Origin: Cristatella mucedo
Lineage: Eukaryota; Bryozoa; Phylactolaemata; Cristatellidae
Reading direction: 5' to 3'
NCBI GenBank assembly: GCA_009760855.2
Contig: WPIO01000013.1
Span: 7,008,501 to 7,072,500 of the forward strand
DNA length: 64,000 nt
The translations under genes and the position numbers were made by a program. The notes under the pieces were generated by a model that was given only the letters and a program-made list of their open reading frames with translations, was not told the DNA's origin and searched no databases. The stretch's first letter is position 1; each line of letters opens with the position of its first letter. Below, piece after piece: positions 33,601 through 43,700 of the stretch.

Positions 33601-34642
33601 TGGCCAGAGCCCGAGAGAGACTGCTTCCGCCGCAGATTACAGCAGCTGCACCCAATAAGAAAGGCGAAAGCGTGGCAGCAGGGATGCAGGCCGCGCGAAC
33701 GCAGCGCCGCGACACCACACCGAGGGCGCCCGCACACTGGCTGGCTGCTTTGCGTCGGGAAGATGACGGACACAAAGCGAGACGTGTCGACTCTAGTCGT
33801 CGACACGTCTAGTAGAAGTCACGCAGAGGTCAAGAGTTCAAGGCCGAATCCACGGGCCGTCCCGAGGCGCCGGGAGAGGCGCGAGTCAAGCTAAGACGGC
33901 GAGCCGCCGCGGAAGCTCGAGCGACCGAGAAGGCGGCGGCAGCGGCGAAAGGGCAGCGTTATCGTATCTAGGCACCCGACAAGCGGTACCTCGTCAGTTC
34001 ATCAGCCTTCGCGTCGGGGCTGATCGGTACGCTCTCGTTGACTGACGCGCGCACGAAACGGCGTGCGTCTGCGTCTTCTGAAATACAAGTAAGCAGTGGC
34101 GCGTGCTCGCACTCTTCGCTTTCTAAAACGAACGTCGCGGTCAAAGGACTGCCGGTCGGTCCACACGCTGGCACGGCGTCGGTCGCCGTCCCGGGCCCGG
34201 GCCGGGTCTTCCTTCCCGCTGACGACGCAGCAGCTACCGACTCGACGCCCTCGGGCGAGTGGCCCTGCTGGTGAGGGGGTGGCGGTGGCGGTGCGCTCAG
34301 TTCCGAGTAAACCGCACATTGGCTGGCTAGTCGTTCCCGTCGCCTCTTTGCCAGCGAGTGAGTGCTACCCGAATTGTGGAGCCGAGACTTACTGCGTCTC
34401 AAGGCGCGACATTATTAGACGGCGCTTCTGCGGGGCGGGCGAGCCCAGCGCGCAGCTGTCGATGACTGCACTAAGCGGAAACTTAACGAGCTTCGCGCGA
34501 AGACTCTTATGAACCGCAGCCCAGAGCAGCTCATCAGGACGCAGAGACGCGGATGTAAGGTTAAGGCAAGCCGCCGTAGGCCAGCGTTCGGGTCATTACC
34601 GCTGTGGACGTCAGCGGCTTCGTCAATCAGCTTAGCTTCCAT
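21359..34642 (-). CDS. GGT7: Glutathione hydrolase 7-like protein (gamma-glutamyltransferase family), 15 exons, 3' end unresolved
   Basis: Type II membrane member of the N-terminal-nucleophile gamma-glutamyltransferase family. CDS exons in order: 34600-34642 (ATG), 33990-34077, 32718-32820, 32364-32515, 31795-31927, 31593-31660, 31102-31175, 30688-30875, 30492-30567, 30052-30179, 28594-28682, 27902-28129, 23645-23732, 21584-21710, 21359-21475. All phases join, giving about 567 residues. The order is: acidic cytoplasmic N-terminus; one membrane helix (TIIVVSAIVFSVALTIGLI, about 48-66); LHGSVVSSS; GGSAVDAAV; SSIGGG; DFRETAP with the substrate-binding Arg; VPGTVAGLY; GLGDPTYDS; GSGVFTKTYDIVLNN; NSMKPSARPRS. 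GGT7 rather than GGT1 is favoured by the N-terminal anchor, GDP.YDS and GSG. Where active members have GTAH with the Thr nucleophile, this reads SVVDF; GAAGG reads GSVGS. A non-catalytic protein is inferred. It is tandem with EIF2B4 and convergent with SRRT. Confidence 0.87.
23940..24420 (+). mobile_element. Tc1/mariner-like remnant
   Basis: Starts with cactcagccacaaaa and agagggttttctacgatgc (24020), the terminal sequence shared with the copies at 10690 and 43245. A degenerate transposase end is on the plus strand near 24255-24300 (tggcacagtcagtcacctg). Lies in the 4.2-kb intron between the GGT7-like exons 27902 and 23732. Confidence 0.6.
25050..25990 (-). mobile_element. L2-like LINE fragment
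   Basis: Begins (3' end) with ctcagagaacttaatctc ... aggcactttacatg. The minus strand reads SARNLGVLFQSDLSLDDHIS, LLADLHWLPVKQRI and SHALKAWNS, the C-terminal half of a CR1/L2-type ORF2. Several frameshifts. Intronic in the GGT7-like gene. Confidence 0.8.
26540..27615 (+). mobile_element. L2-like LINE fragment with complete 3' tail
   Basis: Reads DDIQLYLCFDPSQPSS, WISANFLKLNDD and SARNLGVMFQSD, then frame-broken pieces of the ORF end. The 3' UTR hairpin lies at about 27535-27574 (aagcgtctagaaagag ... ttctctgagggcactt), followed by a (TTA)n tail ending near 27612. In opposite orientation to the copy at 25050. A family B 3' fragment follows at about 27660-27720. Confidence 0.8.
29270..29350 (-). 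mobile_element. tRNA-like SINE head
   Basis: Minus-strand B-box-like gtgggttcgagtcctg, with a degenerate A-box near 29330-29345. Body not recognisable. Intronic in the GGT7-like gene. Confidence 0.5.
31405..31416. repeat. C12 tract
   Basis: Uninterrupted poly-C in a GGT7-like intron. Confidence 0.95.
31723..31740. repeat. G18 tract
   Basis: Uninterrupted poly-G, 55 bases beyond the 3' end of the GGT7-like exon 31795-31927 on the minus strand. Confidence 0.95.
32011..32318. repeat. 154-bp tandem duplication
   Basis: Units 32011-32164 and 32165-32318 read identical by eye, each ending in a short GA run. The duplication sits in the intron between GGT7-like exons 32364-32515 and 31795-31927, so the reading frame is unaffected. 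Confidence 0.9.
32560..32655. repeat. Interrupted CAG/GCA repeat
   Basis: Runs of (CAG)n broken by caatcgcaggcag and gcatgcagtgacgg. The segment caatcgcaggcag recurs twice, indicating local duplication of a larger unit. Intronic in the GGT7-like gene. Confidence 0.85.
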
Positions 34643-35020
34643 CGAGGCGCCGAGCCAATGCCTTGGTCTCGGCTCGCTTCAAAATCCACCCAATTGGTGG
34701 CGCAGCACTTGAATAGTAGCTACGTTCTCGCAGATCGACAGAAAATCTTACGGAAGCGACTCGCAGCCCTAGCTATTAAAAGAAAGCGGATGTGACAATG
34801 TGACGCAGCAGTTGAGGTCCCATCAAGCAAATCACTGGCTGCTTAAGTACGCCGATGTAATCTATGAATAATGTAAATCATGATACTGTATACTCTCTGT
34901 CAATGGTGGGAATAATTTGACCACTGCCTTCCGGGGTGACTCGAGCTTAAGTACGGGAAAGGGACGGTGACTGCATTGCCGTACGTTACTGTGAGCTTGC
35001 TGTCTGCTCACCGAACGTCT
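34643..35020. other. Upstream flank of GGT7-like gene
   Basis: Presumptive promoter side of the minus-strand gene. CpG-containing sequence extends through the first two exons and intron (33800-34700). No TATA box or other motif can be asserted. Confidence 0.4.
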
Positions 35021-35165
35021 GCTATGATGGATGTTTGGCGCGAATGAAGTTTAACGCGATAGACGTTTGCCACGACGGACATGACATGCTCCACGACGGA
35101 TACGTCTCACGACGGACATTTTAGGCGGCAGGCATTTGCCACGACGGACATTAGCCTCAATTACG
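35020..35165. repeat. Short dispersed direct repeats, cacgacggacat type
   Basis: The core cacgacgga occurs four times in about 90 bases (near 35070, 35093, 35110 and 35140) with a degenerate copy ctatgatggatg near 35020. Spacers are unequal and differ in sequence. Confidence 0.7.
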
Positions 35166-35449
35166 CGTGAAGCTTTGAGTCCTCTTTTATCACTCATTTG
35201 GACCAGCGGACATTTCGATACCAACCCGGATGTCTTTGACAGAAATAGCGATAGGGAGAAAAGTTACTGAGCTTCTACTGGTGTAGTCTCGACTTCTGAA
35301 TGAGCTGCCTAAAACAGCCTTTCTGAATGATTCAAGGAAAAGACCTGGTGCTGAGGAATATGTATTACGCTATTTACGGTGACAGCAGCAAGTCTATTCA
35401 TCTAAGAAAGATAACAGTTATGCAATGGATCTCCGTTGGTAACTCCTAA

Positions 35450-35960
35450 AGCCACATGAATTAAGTAGGGTGTTACGCAGGAAAGTTGTCTCTAGTTCAC
35501 TTCGCGGCTTTCGGTACGCATACGGTAGCCAACAGAATTCATCTCACGCCACAAAGAGAAAGTGAGAACGGCTGGAAAGGATGTGCCACATTCGGCAGCA
35601 CGAGAATATATGTAGTAGCGTAAGAATTGTGGAAGCCACTTCCAGTCCAGGACCTGCAGATCAAAAGCCTCTGTCGCTAATGGTGTTCTAGCATACAAAT
35701 GGAACAGCTAATTTATTGTCCAAAGAGGACTTAGGGGCAGGATGAGGCTGCATTGGAGGCACATGGCTGAACCTCGGGAATTAATGTTGACTAACCTTGC
35801 AGCCACATTCATCCACCGGCTTCAGAGACTTAATCATTGTTTCGGTAGCACAGCCAAAACTGAATTCCTCTAGTCCAGCCTAGAAAGAACCAGGAAGCTA
35901 GTTATATTTTTTTTAGCAAGCCACCATAGTAGTCTTGGATAGGGGTCAAACTCGACGAAG
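35450..35960 (-). mobile_element. LINE family B fragment
   Basis: Same 3' region and ORF end as 16035-16400 (ggtgttacgcaggaaagtt, tttcggtacgcata, acgccacaaagagaaagtga), more diverged and frame-broken. Upstream homology extends to about 35950. Confidence 0.7.
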
Positions 35961-35999
35961 GGTCGAACTCGTGTAAGCCGTCTTCGTAATGAAGCTTTC

Positions 36000-37310
36000 A
36001 AACTTTTAGCTGCTGAGCACACCTAAATTTTTACAAACTACACATATGATGACGGTCGCACTACAGCATCACCAATTAGAGAAGCAAAGTCTTAGACTAG
36101 CGAAGCCTCCAGATTCAGCAGCGCTCTTGGACGGCATGTAAGTAGGAGTTGGGCTTTGTCATCGTTTAGTTAAGGAAATTAGCCGACATCTAGGATCAAA
36201 TGGGCAAGCATTCAGTTTACCACTCGCCGCAACAGAATCAAATGGTTTAAATGATAAATATAGCTGCCTATCTTCAGCATAGATGCGATAGCCAACCCGT
36301 GGACCTAAATCATTATTCCGAGCTGCTCGTTATAAATAGAGAAAAGACGGTACCTAGAATAGACCTAGAGACACTCCACAGATGCACAGACGTCCGGTCT
36401 GCTGGGTTTAAATGGCCGTCTTGCATCGGCCCTGCTTCCTGAAGTGGGTTTACACGCTTGGTGTGCATTCCGTCTTGATTCCTTCCAGCCGGCTACTAGC
36501 CCCAACCCTTGGGTGATCATGGGAAAACTGCTTTCGCTAGGAAGGCAGGAAAGACCTTCACGATGCACCTCCCTATGAATTCAAATTTTCCCATTGCTTT
36601 TGTCGTCCACGGCCTCATGATCTGATTCCTATATACACGGCTCGTAGTTTCCCATTAGGAGGGACCCTAGTAGAAGGCTTCGACAATTTTGCCGGGCCAT
36701 CTCCTTGCAAACCAATGAAGAAGGCATGCCCTTGGCACCTATGATAGATTGGTCGTTTGTTCGGAGCTTACCTCAGGTGTTGCCTATGTCTTGGTCAATA
36801 AGTAGGGTCATGCTCAGCACCTCCTGTCTTCATTGAGTCTCCCATCAGTCTTAGACTGCCTCCCCAGTCTTGTTAACGAGTCTGTCAAAGACTCAAGCTG
36901 CTCAAGATTGATGCAGGGCCGAATCAACATGGTCCGTGTAAATGCGGCTGTACACAGAGAGATAAATTTCGAGTTGTGGTCATTAGTAGTTAACATTGAA
37001 AGTAAAGCAATGAACGGAGAGTGGGGAGTCCCAGCGGAGAATGTTGCCTTGGGTATGTTCTCGGATCTTATGTCTTGCGGACAAAGATGCTAGGAAAACG
37101 AACTTTAAAATTGCCACAAGGATAGCTAAGTAAAGTGCTGACCTGTTTAAGGAAATGTTTGATGGTGGACATTAGCATCTTTGCATTGTGCAGATCTGAT
37201 CTCACTATGTTTTTATAGAAGCTGGACTTTGATTTGTACGACTTAAAACTAGTCCTTGAAGGCCAGTCGATGAAGTCCTGGTTTCTGCATGCTTTCTCAA
37301 GCTTGTGCTT
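36000..37310. other. Unassigned intergenic sequence
   Basis: The sequence resembles degraded retroelement DNA but I recognise no specific family or gene. Confidence 0.4.
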
Positions 37311-37311
37311 A

Positions 37312-37470
37312 ATGTAATGTAATGCATCTCCATTCTGATTTCACGAAGCCACAGAGACCCATAGGGTGATACGCAGGGGACTAGTAGTACTACCTTGCAC
37401 AACCTCTGCAGTAAATCATAGGCCATCCGGGCAAGGGAACACATTGTGCTTAGTCTGAGAAGCAAATTCA
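37312..37470 (-). mobile_element. LINE family B 3' fragment
   Basis: aatgtaatgcatctccattc ... cacagagacccatagggtg matches the 3' UTR of family B copies. Confidence 0.55.
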
Positions 37471-37556
37471 TCCTACACGTCGGCTATTCCCGTGTAGTAT
37501 GCATGTGAGCCAAGAGTGATCGATTGCGAATACTCGTCAAAGAACCGATTCATAGC

Positions 37557-37700
37557 AGTAAGGTGCTTGCACTTGTGACTCAGATGGTGGTTTTGAGTCT
37601 TTAGCAGTGGGCGATTATTTATTGCTTAGTGCAAGTTAGATGAAAGCCGTTAGGGCTCTTCTGCTGCTACATTATTGAGGCTGTTGAATCAACGGGTCTT
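37557..37700 (+). mobile_element. SINE type 2 fragment
   Basis: gtaaggtgcttgcactt, gtgggcgattatttattg, gccgttagggctcttct and gaggctgttgaatcaacg follow the type 2 order with a mutated B box. Confidence 0.65.
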
Positions 37701-38038
37701 TTCTTTTTTATTAAACCGCATCTGCAGACAAACCAAATAAGCTTACAAATGTTACCAGCTCATGTAGAATCACAATTGCAGTGCTCAATGATGCTACTCA
37801 TACTTCCTCATGGTCAGATGCTTTGCAAATCCCACAGCAGGCATTCTAAGTCAGCAGTCAAGAAACTGGCTATATCTATTATATGTCACCAAGGACCACA
37901 ATCATCATCAAAATGATTCACAGTTCTGAAAAGACGACGAATCACTCAAGTTGAAACTTGTTTGGGCAGCCATTACAAATCTGTATGGACTTAAGCACGA
38001 AGACCCCTGCACTCAGCAGGCGTGAAGGAAATATACAC

Positions 38039-40706
38039 TCATTCGTCGATATGCTGCTTCACACGGAGTACGACGGGTGCAGACGTACATGGAATCATAC
38101 CCATTTCCGTGATAACCATGGTTATATACTTTGGTGGAGTTACATCGTAAACAAGGTTGAGAAACGCCAACGAGTAAGTACTTCGGCTTGTTTGCCGTGA
38201 CCTTGATCCGGTCTTAAGCAGCTCATCGGGATCGCCTAAACAAAGTAGAACTACTGTTTTAGGAGCTATCACCAAAATCCCCAACGAATCTGCACAATGC
38301 CACAATAAAACTGATGCACATCTCGAACCAAGACAGAAAGTGAGAACACCGTTTTCTTACCCAGCTCATTCCACACGAAGGAGTCTGTTTGCACTTTCTC
38401 GGAAAACTTGTAGGTTTCACAACACACGAGCACAGGAACACCGTAAGCATGAGCAACTAGAGCCACCTGTGACGTTCCAATGCGTGACATCACGTAGCCG
38501 TTTGCCAGCAAGGAGTGAGCTCCCACTAATACCTTGGTGACCTTGAACAAACACATCATTTGCAATCAGTAACACTAATGGTCGATTATCCCATCCTATA
38601 ATCGGAACTAAACTGCAGATTCATGTCGCATTCACAGAAAACAACTCCTGAAGCTAAAAAGTCCTGCTAAAGGGGTGGATATGCAGTAGATTGTAAATAA
38701 CCTCTGCTTCCTAGAATGGCAGCAGTCGGCAGTCGTCGGCTGCTTTTACCTCTTTCATTATATATGATACGGAATTGATGAGGGCATAGGTGCATTGTAT
38801 CCCCTGATGAACGAGACGACGAAGCATTTTGCGACCTGGAAACAATGAAATACGACTTCAGCATGACTGCAGTGGGAAAAGCAGCAGTAGCAACACGAGT
38901 TACAACAGGCCGGAGGCAACAACGAGTTAGTAGGCATCTGTCTGGAGAGAAAACATGTCAATGGGCTGGTGATAACATGCACAGTGTCATCACGCAAAGC
39001 ACACAAAGGACAATTCACACAGACAGAGAACATGTTGTAGGTAACAGGTGCATTCTAGCTACTTTTCAAATGCCGTCAGGGGATGTCGTGACGTCAGACT
39101 AAGGTGAGTTCAAGGCGTTGGGAGCATGGGAACTAAAGGCACGGTCTCCAAACAATTTGAGGTTGGTTAGAGGCACAGCTAAACGACTGTCGAGCAAGCG
39201 TGTCGCAATGCCTATAATTAGGCAGTACTTCGGATAGGTAAGCTGGAACAAGAGAATGAAGGACTTTAAATTTAGTGACAGAACCTTAGGTTCGATAAGC
39301 TGCTTGATGGAAAGCCTATGCAGGTCGGTGAGAAATGGTGGAATGTGGCAACTGCTACGTTCACAACAGACAAGCTCAGATGCAGACTTTTGCACCACCT
39401 ATAAGCATCAAATTGCAAAGTTGGAAGACCTGCAGAGGTTCGAGTAATTGAAGTCTATACGAGATGCCACGAATGGATAGGCCAGCTAGGCTATGGCATC
39501 CTTATCTAAGCAGGCCCAATTTTTGCATTGGCAAGTAGCTGAAAGTAAGCAAACTTAACTGTGGAGTTAACATAGACATCTAGTGAAAGAACACTTTTGA
39601 ACAGACAGGTAGATTGAATAAAGACGGTACAGAAGATATGCTAGCCGAGCTCATTTTGAAGTATAGTTTTTGAGCTAATTCATAAATAGTAAGTTGGTGA
39701 TAGTAAGTTGGTTTTAGTAAGTTTCATTCAATTGAGATCAATGTAGTACCAGTAAGTCGTCATACAATTTATCCAAGTATGCTGCAATCCAAGTGAAACC
39801 TCCACATACGATTTGCGATTGATGGCACATATCATGATTTCAGAAAAGATAGCTCCAGGACGTTTAAGGACATTTGCAGCAATACTTATCCAACCAAAAT
39901 CAGAAATAAACTGCTGCAATGAAATGCTGTGCAAGCAGAGCTAAACTCACATTTAAAATTTCACGTTGTTCTGTAAAATATTGGCCGAGTTATGGATCTT
40001 ACACAGCACAAAGCAAACTATAAATGAAGCTGTTTAAAAGATACGAGCATGCACCTGAACAAGCTTCAAACATATACCTCGATGTACTAAAGTTAAATAA
40101 GTTAGGATACAAGTTGCATTTGATGCTGAAATCTGCACATTTTCTATTTACATATGTTTCTTCGGTTTACTTCCGGATTAGGCAGAATTAACATAATCCT
40201 TTCTTCCTCTCCTGCAGAAATCGGCAAAACTTGCAGTGCCATTTTTTACATGTTTGTCCCTTGAAAGGTACCCTGGATGAACATTCAATTGTTTGACATA
40301 TTTTTCAAATTTTCTCGACATTCACCCTTGAGAAGGAATATATTATGGAGCATCAGACTGGGTCCAAGATGGGCTATCAAAGTAGCACAAAAGATTCTTA
40401 GCGATTCAGTGCACATAACTCAGCCCTGGTTTGGCACCGGGTAAGATGCTCTCTTCTAACGACTAAGATCGTGGATTCGAGCCCAGTAGACATTTGTAAG
40501 CACAGCCTTCACTTTACGGCTAAAGCTATACAACAGCACTGCAGTGGTGCCGTTACTGCAACATAGCATATTCCTAAGGGCTAGCTGGGCCCGACTTTCG
40601 ACACGAGAGTGTGGGCTTTACAGACCTACATATGCAATCGAATAAAATTACCTGAAAGTCTTTAAAAAGTGGGATATTTTCTGAGATGATGCAGACTCTC
40701 TCTTTT

Positions 40707-40744
<38 letters not shown>

Positions 40745-43700
40745 CCCCTCTCCAACAAGCATACACACGAGCGTACAAACACACAGACAATACATATGCA
40801 AGTACAAACAGTATGTGACACTTCAGTGGAGTTATTACGAATTCCGAGCACGGCTTGAATATAAACAAAAGCAAGTGCACATGAAGAATCCATCAGAATG
40901 AAAGAGAGAGCCTAGTAAACATACACCAGCTGAACCATACAACTTAGACAATAACAGAAGCATTTCTACTGCGCAAAACTTGCTCGGAAGCGGGATGAGT
41001 CATAATACACGACAATATAAAGCTCCTCGAGAAAATGCAATCAACGTGGGCAGAATACAAAAATGGATCGTGGGCATTTCGGGCAGACCCGTGATCAGCT
41101 GGGTTACAATGACGTTGACACCGACGAATAGACCCTATTCTTAAAAAATAACAGCCCGAGGAATACCATGAAGAAACAAAGAACACGAGGGCTGAAACAA
41201 AAAAGAGCATACACTCCCAAGATTAATCTGTATGGGCATATTAGTGAGTTCAGACCCACTCCTGGAAACGGTAGCGATACTCGGTCTGACTCATTTGGAA
41301 AGGAAAAGCAGGTTAAGTGAAAGCTGCTCGACTAGTAACCTAAAACATACAATTAGGCCGATACCAGTCTCCACGATTTTATTCATTCCTTTGCAGATCT
41401 CCAACTACTGCCCCTTCAAGGAGAACAGCCAAACACTCGCACTGTGGGGATAGTCTAGGAAAGCTATTCTACTGCAGCAGACAGGTGAGTAGCATACGTC
41501 GATATCTTACCGAGAAAAGATAACGATTATCAATCACAGATGCATGCATATGTCTGCAGGAACAAAACTGTACCTTCAAGCTTGGGACGAGCATCAACAA
41601 CAATCACTCTGAAGGATTTCTTCAGTGAGTGTGCTTTGATAAGTACTCTCAATACAAGCGACGACCTGGAATAGTAAATAATAACATCTTTTTCTGATTT
41701 ACAAAGCTCGAGAAATGCAAGAAAAAGAGCAGCCAATTTTCTAAACATTTAAATACACAGAAACCAATTGCCTATGGATTGGGGACTAACAGCCGGACAC
41801 GGGGTCTTTGCCCAGGGGTTGAGTTGCTCGCTCTTCACGACCGAGGTCGTGGGTTTGAGTCCTTCAGCAGGCAACTCTTCATTAGCGTGATAGCCAGGGA
41901 GGTAAGGTGCTCACTCTTTACGGCCGAGGTCGTAGGCTCGAAGCCTGCAGTGGACGATTTTTTATTGGTGATAGCGATGATAGTCGTCAAAGCTCCTCTG
42001 CCACTACACAAATGGGGCTATTAAATCAGCTAGTATTAGCCATAGCAAGTGTGGAGGGAGAGGCGATAACTAAGGCTTCCGCCATTGCATAAATGAGGCT
42101 ATTGAATCAGCCGACCTCAGCAGTTACATTTGCTTTATTTTATTTACCAGTTGCAGGATACAAACCTGCAGCTGCTGATCACCCAAACTGATGGATTGAG
42201 CAAACAAACCATTACTGCTTCAACCGAGCCTTAAAAAAAGACCGGGCACAGTGTCAATAACAAAAGTAGTACTGCAGTACTGCAAGTCAATAATAAAAGC
42301 AGTACTCTGTGTGACCGAGGATGAAGCAAAGGCAAGTGGGACTTATGCATCCACGAAGGGTGCAGCTTATTCTCTCAGGAGCTGCATACGACAGAGAAGA
42401 GAGCAAATATGTGTTGCTTCACAAACATTCAACAAACCTAACGCCGGCGAGAGCAGAGAACACACTCTGCAAGCTTCGATATTTATGGATAGATGGGCAG
42501 ATGTGTAAATGACGAGAAAGATAGCTTGATCATAAATTATTACTACCTCAGTGGGTGAAGATGCTATGCCACAAAAAGCTAAGATCTGTCAAGTCATGGT
42601 GAGCCGTGATGGCACACTACGTAAGGCGGTTGCTTTCACGACCTCGGTCCTAAGGTCGTGGGTTCGATTCCTGCAGAGGGCGATCCTTTATTGCCACTGC
42701 AAGCGGTGGTGATAGCCATAAAGGCTCTCCTGTCGCTATACAAAAAGAGGCTGTTTAATCAGCTAGGATTTATTTATTTATTTATGAGACATTTACCTCC
42801 TATGTCGGGGCCAAGATTTGCCTGATGAGATCAAGAACTAGCAAGCTGTCACTTCCCTTATATTTTACCATAGATCACATAATTACCGATAGTGCTAAGT
42901 AATACTGGCCATAGGTTCAGTCATAGTTCCACATGTTTACCCGAATCAGATGGTTATGATACCGAGCTTGAACATGGTCAAGCCCGCAAACCTTCAAATT
43001 CCCTCGACTTTTCCTAGTCACCCAGCACTGCAGCATGTTCGAGATTTTTTAATTTAAGCCCCTACGAATCTATGCCACTGGGCAGTACCACTTTATTGGA
43101 GGCACAAAGTGCACTAGTCTCTTCTTAGATCCATTCAAATCAATATATAGTTATTCTAAACACATCTTACAGTTAGCTAGCGGCAGGTCTCCATGCTTCG
43201 TAACCGGCAAGCCGGACACGGGAACTCCTAGCTACATGTGTATATATAAATACACTCAGCCACACAAAAGCCTCACAGTATGGCCACCGATGCTGTGGCT
43301 GTAAATTCTTTTAGATAATTAAGGGTTTCCTACGATGCCTGGCAAACTGGGGAGCCATAATGGCTCACCGGGTAAGGTGGTCGCTTTTCACGACCTCGGC
43401 CCCGAGGTCGTCGGTTCAAATCATGTGGTGGGCGATCCTTTATCTCTGCTGCAAGCAGTGGGGATAGCCCTAAAGGCACTTCTGTCGCTTTACAAAAGAG
43501 GCTGTTGAATCAGCTGATCTTTTTATACTTTAGTTATGTGAAACAGGTGAAAATATCTATTGGGTGGCCAAAAACAAACAAATATACTGCTAGTATGTTA
43601 GAGTGACTGAGACCCACCAAGATTCTTTATGACCTTCCTTGTCAGGCCACGGATAAGGGCCACAAGCTGGTGCATTGCCTCTTCTGCTGTAGAACATTCT

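Noticed and set aside
33968-34402. 144-codon minus-strand frame over GGT7-like exon 2
   Set aside because: Only 33990-34077 is needed; a good acceptor at 34078-34079 and the phase of the flanking exons define the exon. The rest is intron.
42601-42672. tRNA gene in the SINE type 2 head
   Set aside because: Has an exact B box but no cloverleaf acceptor stem and is fused to a repeated SINE body in many copies.
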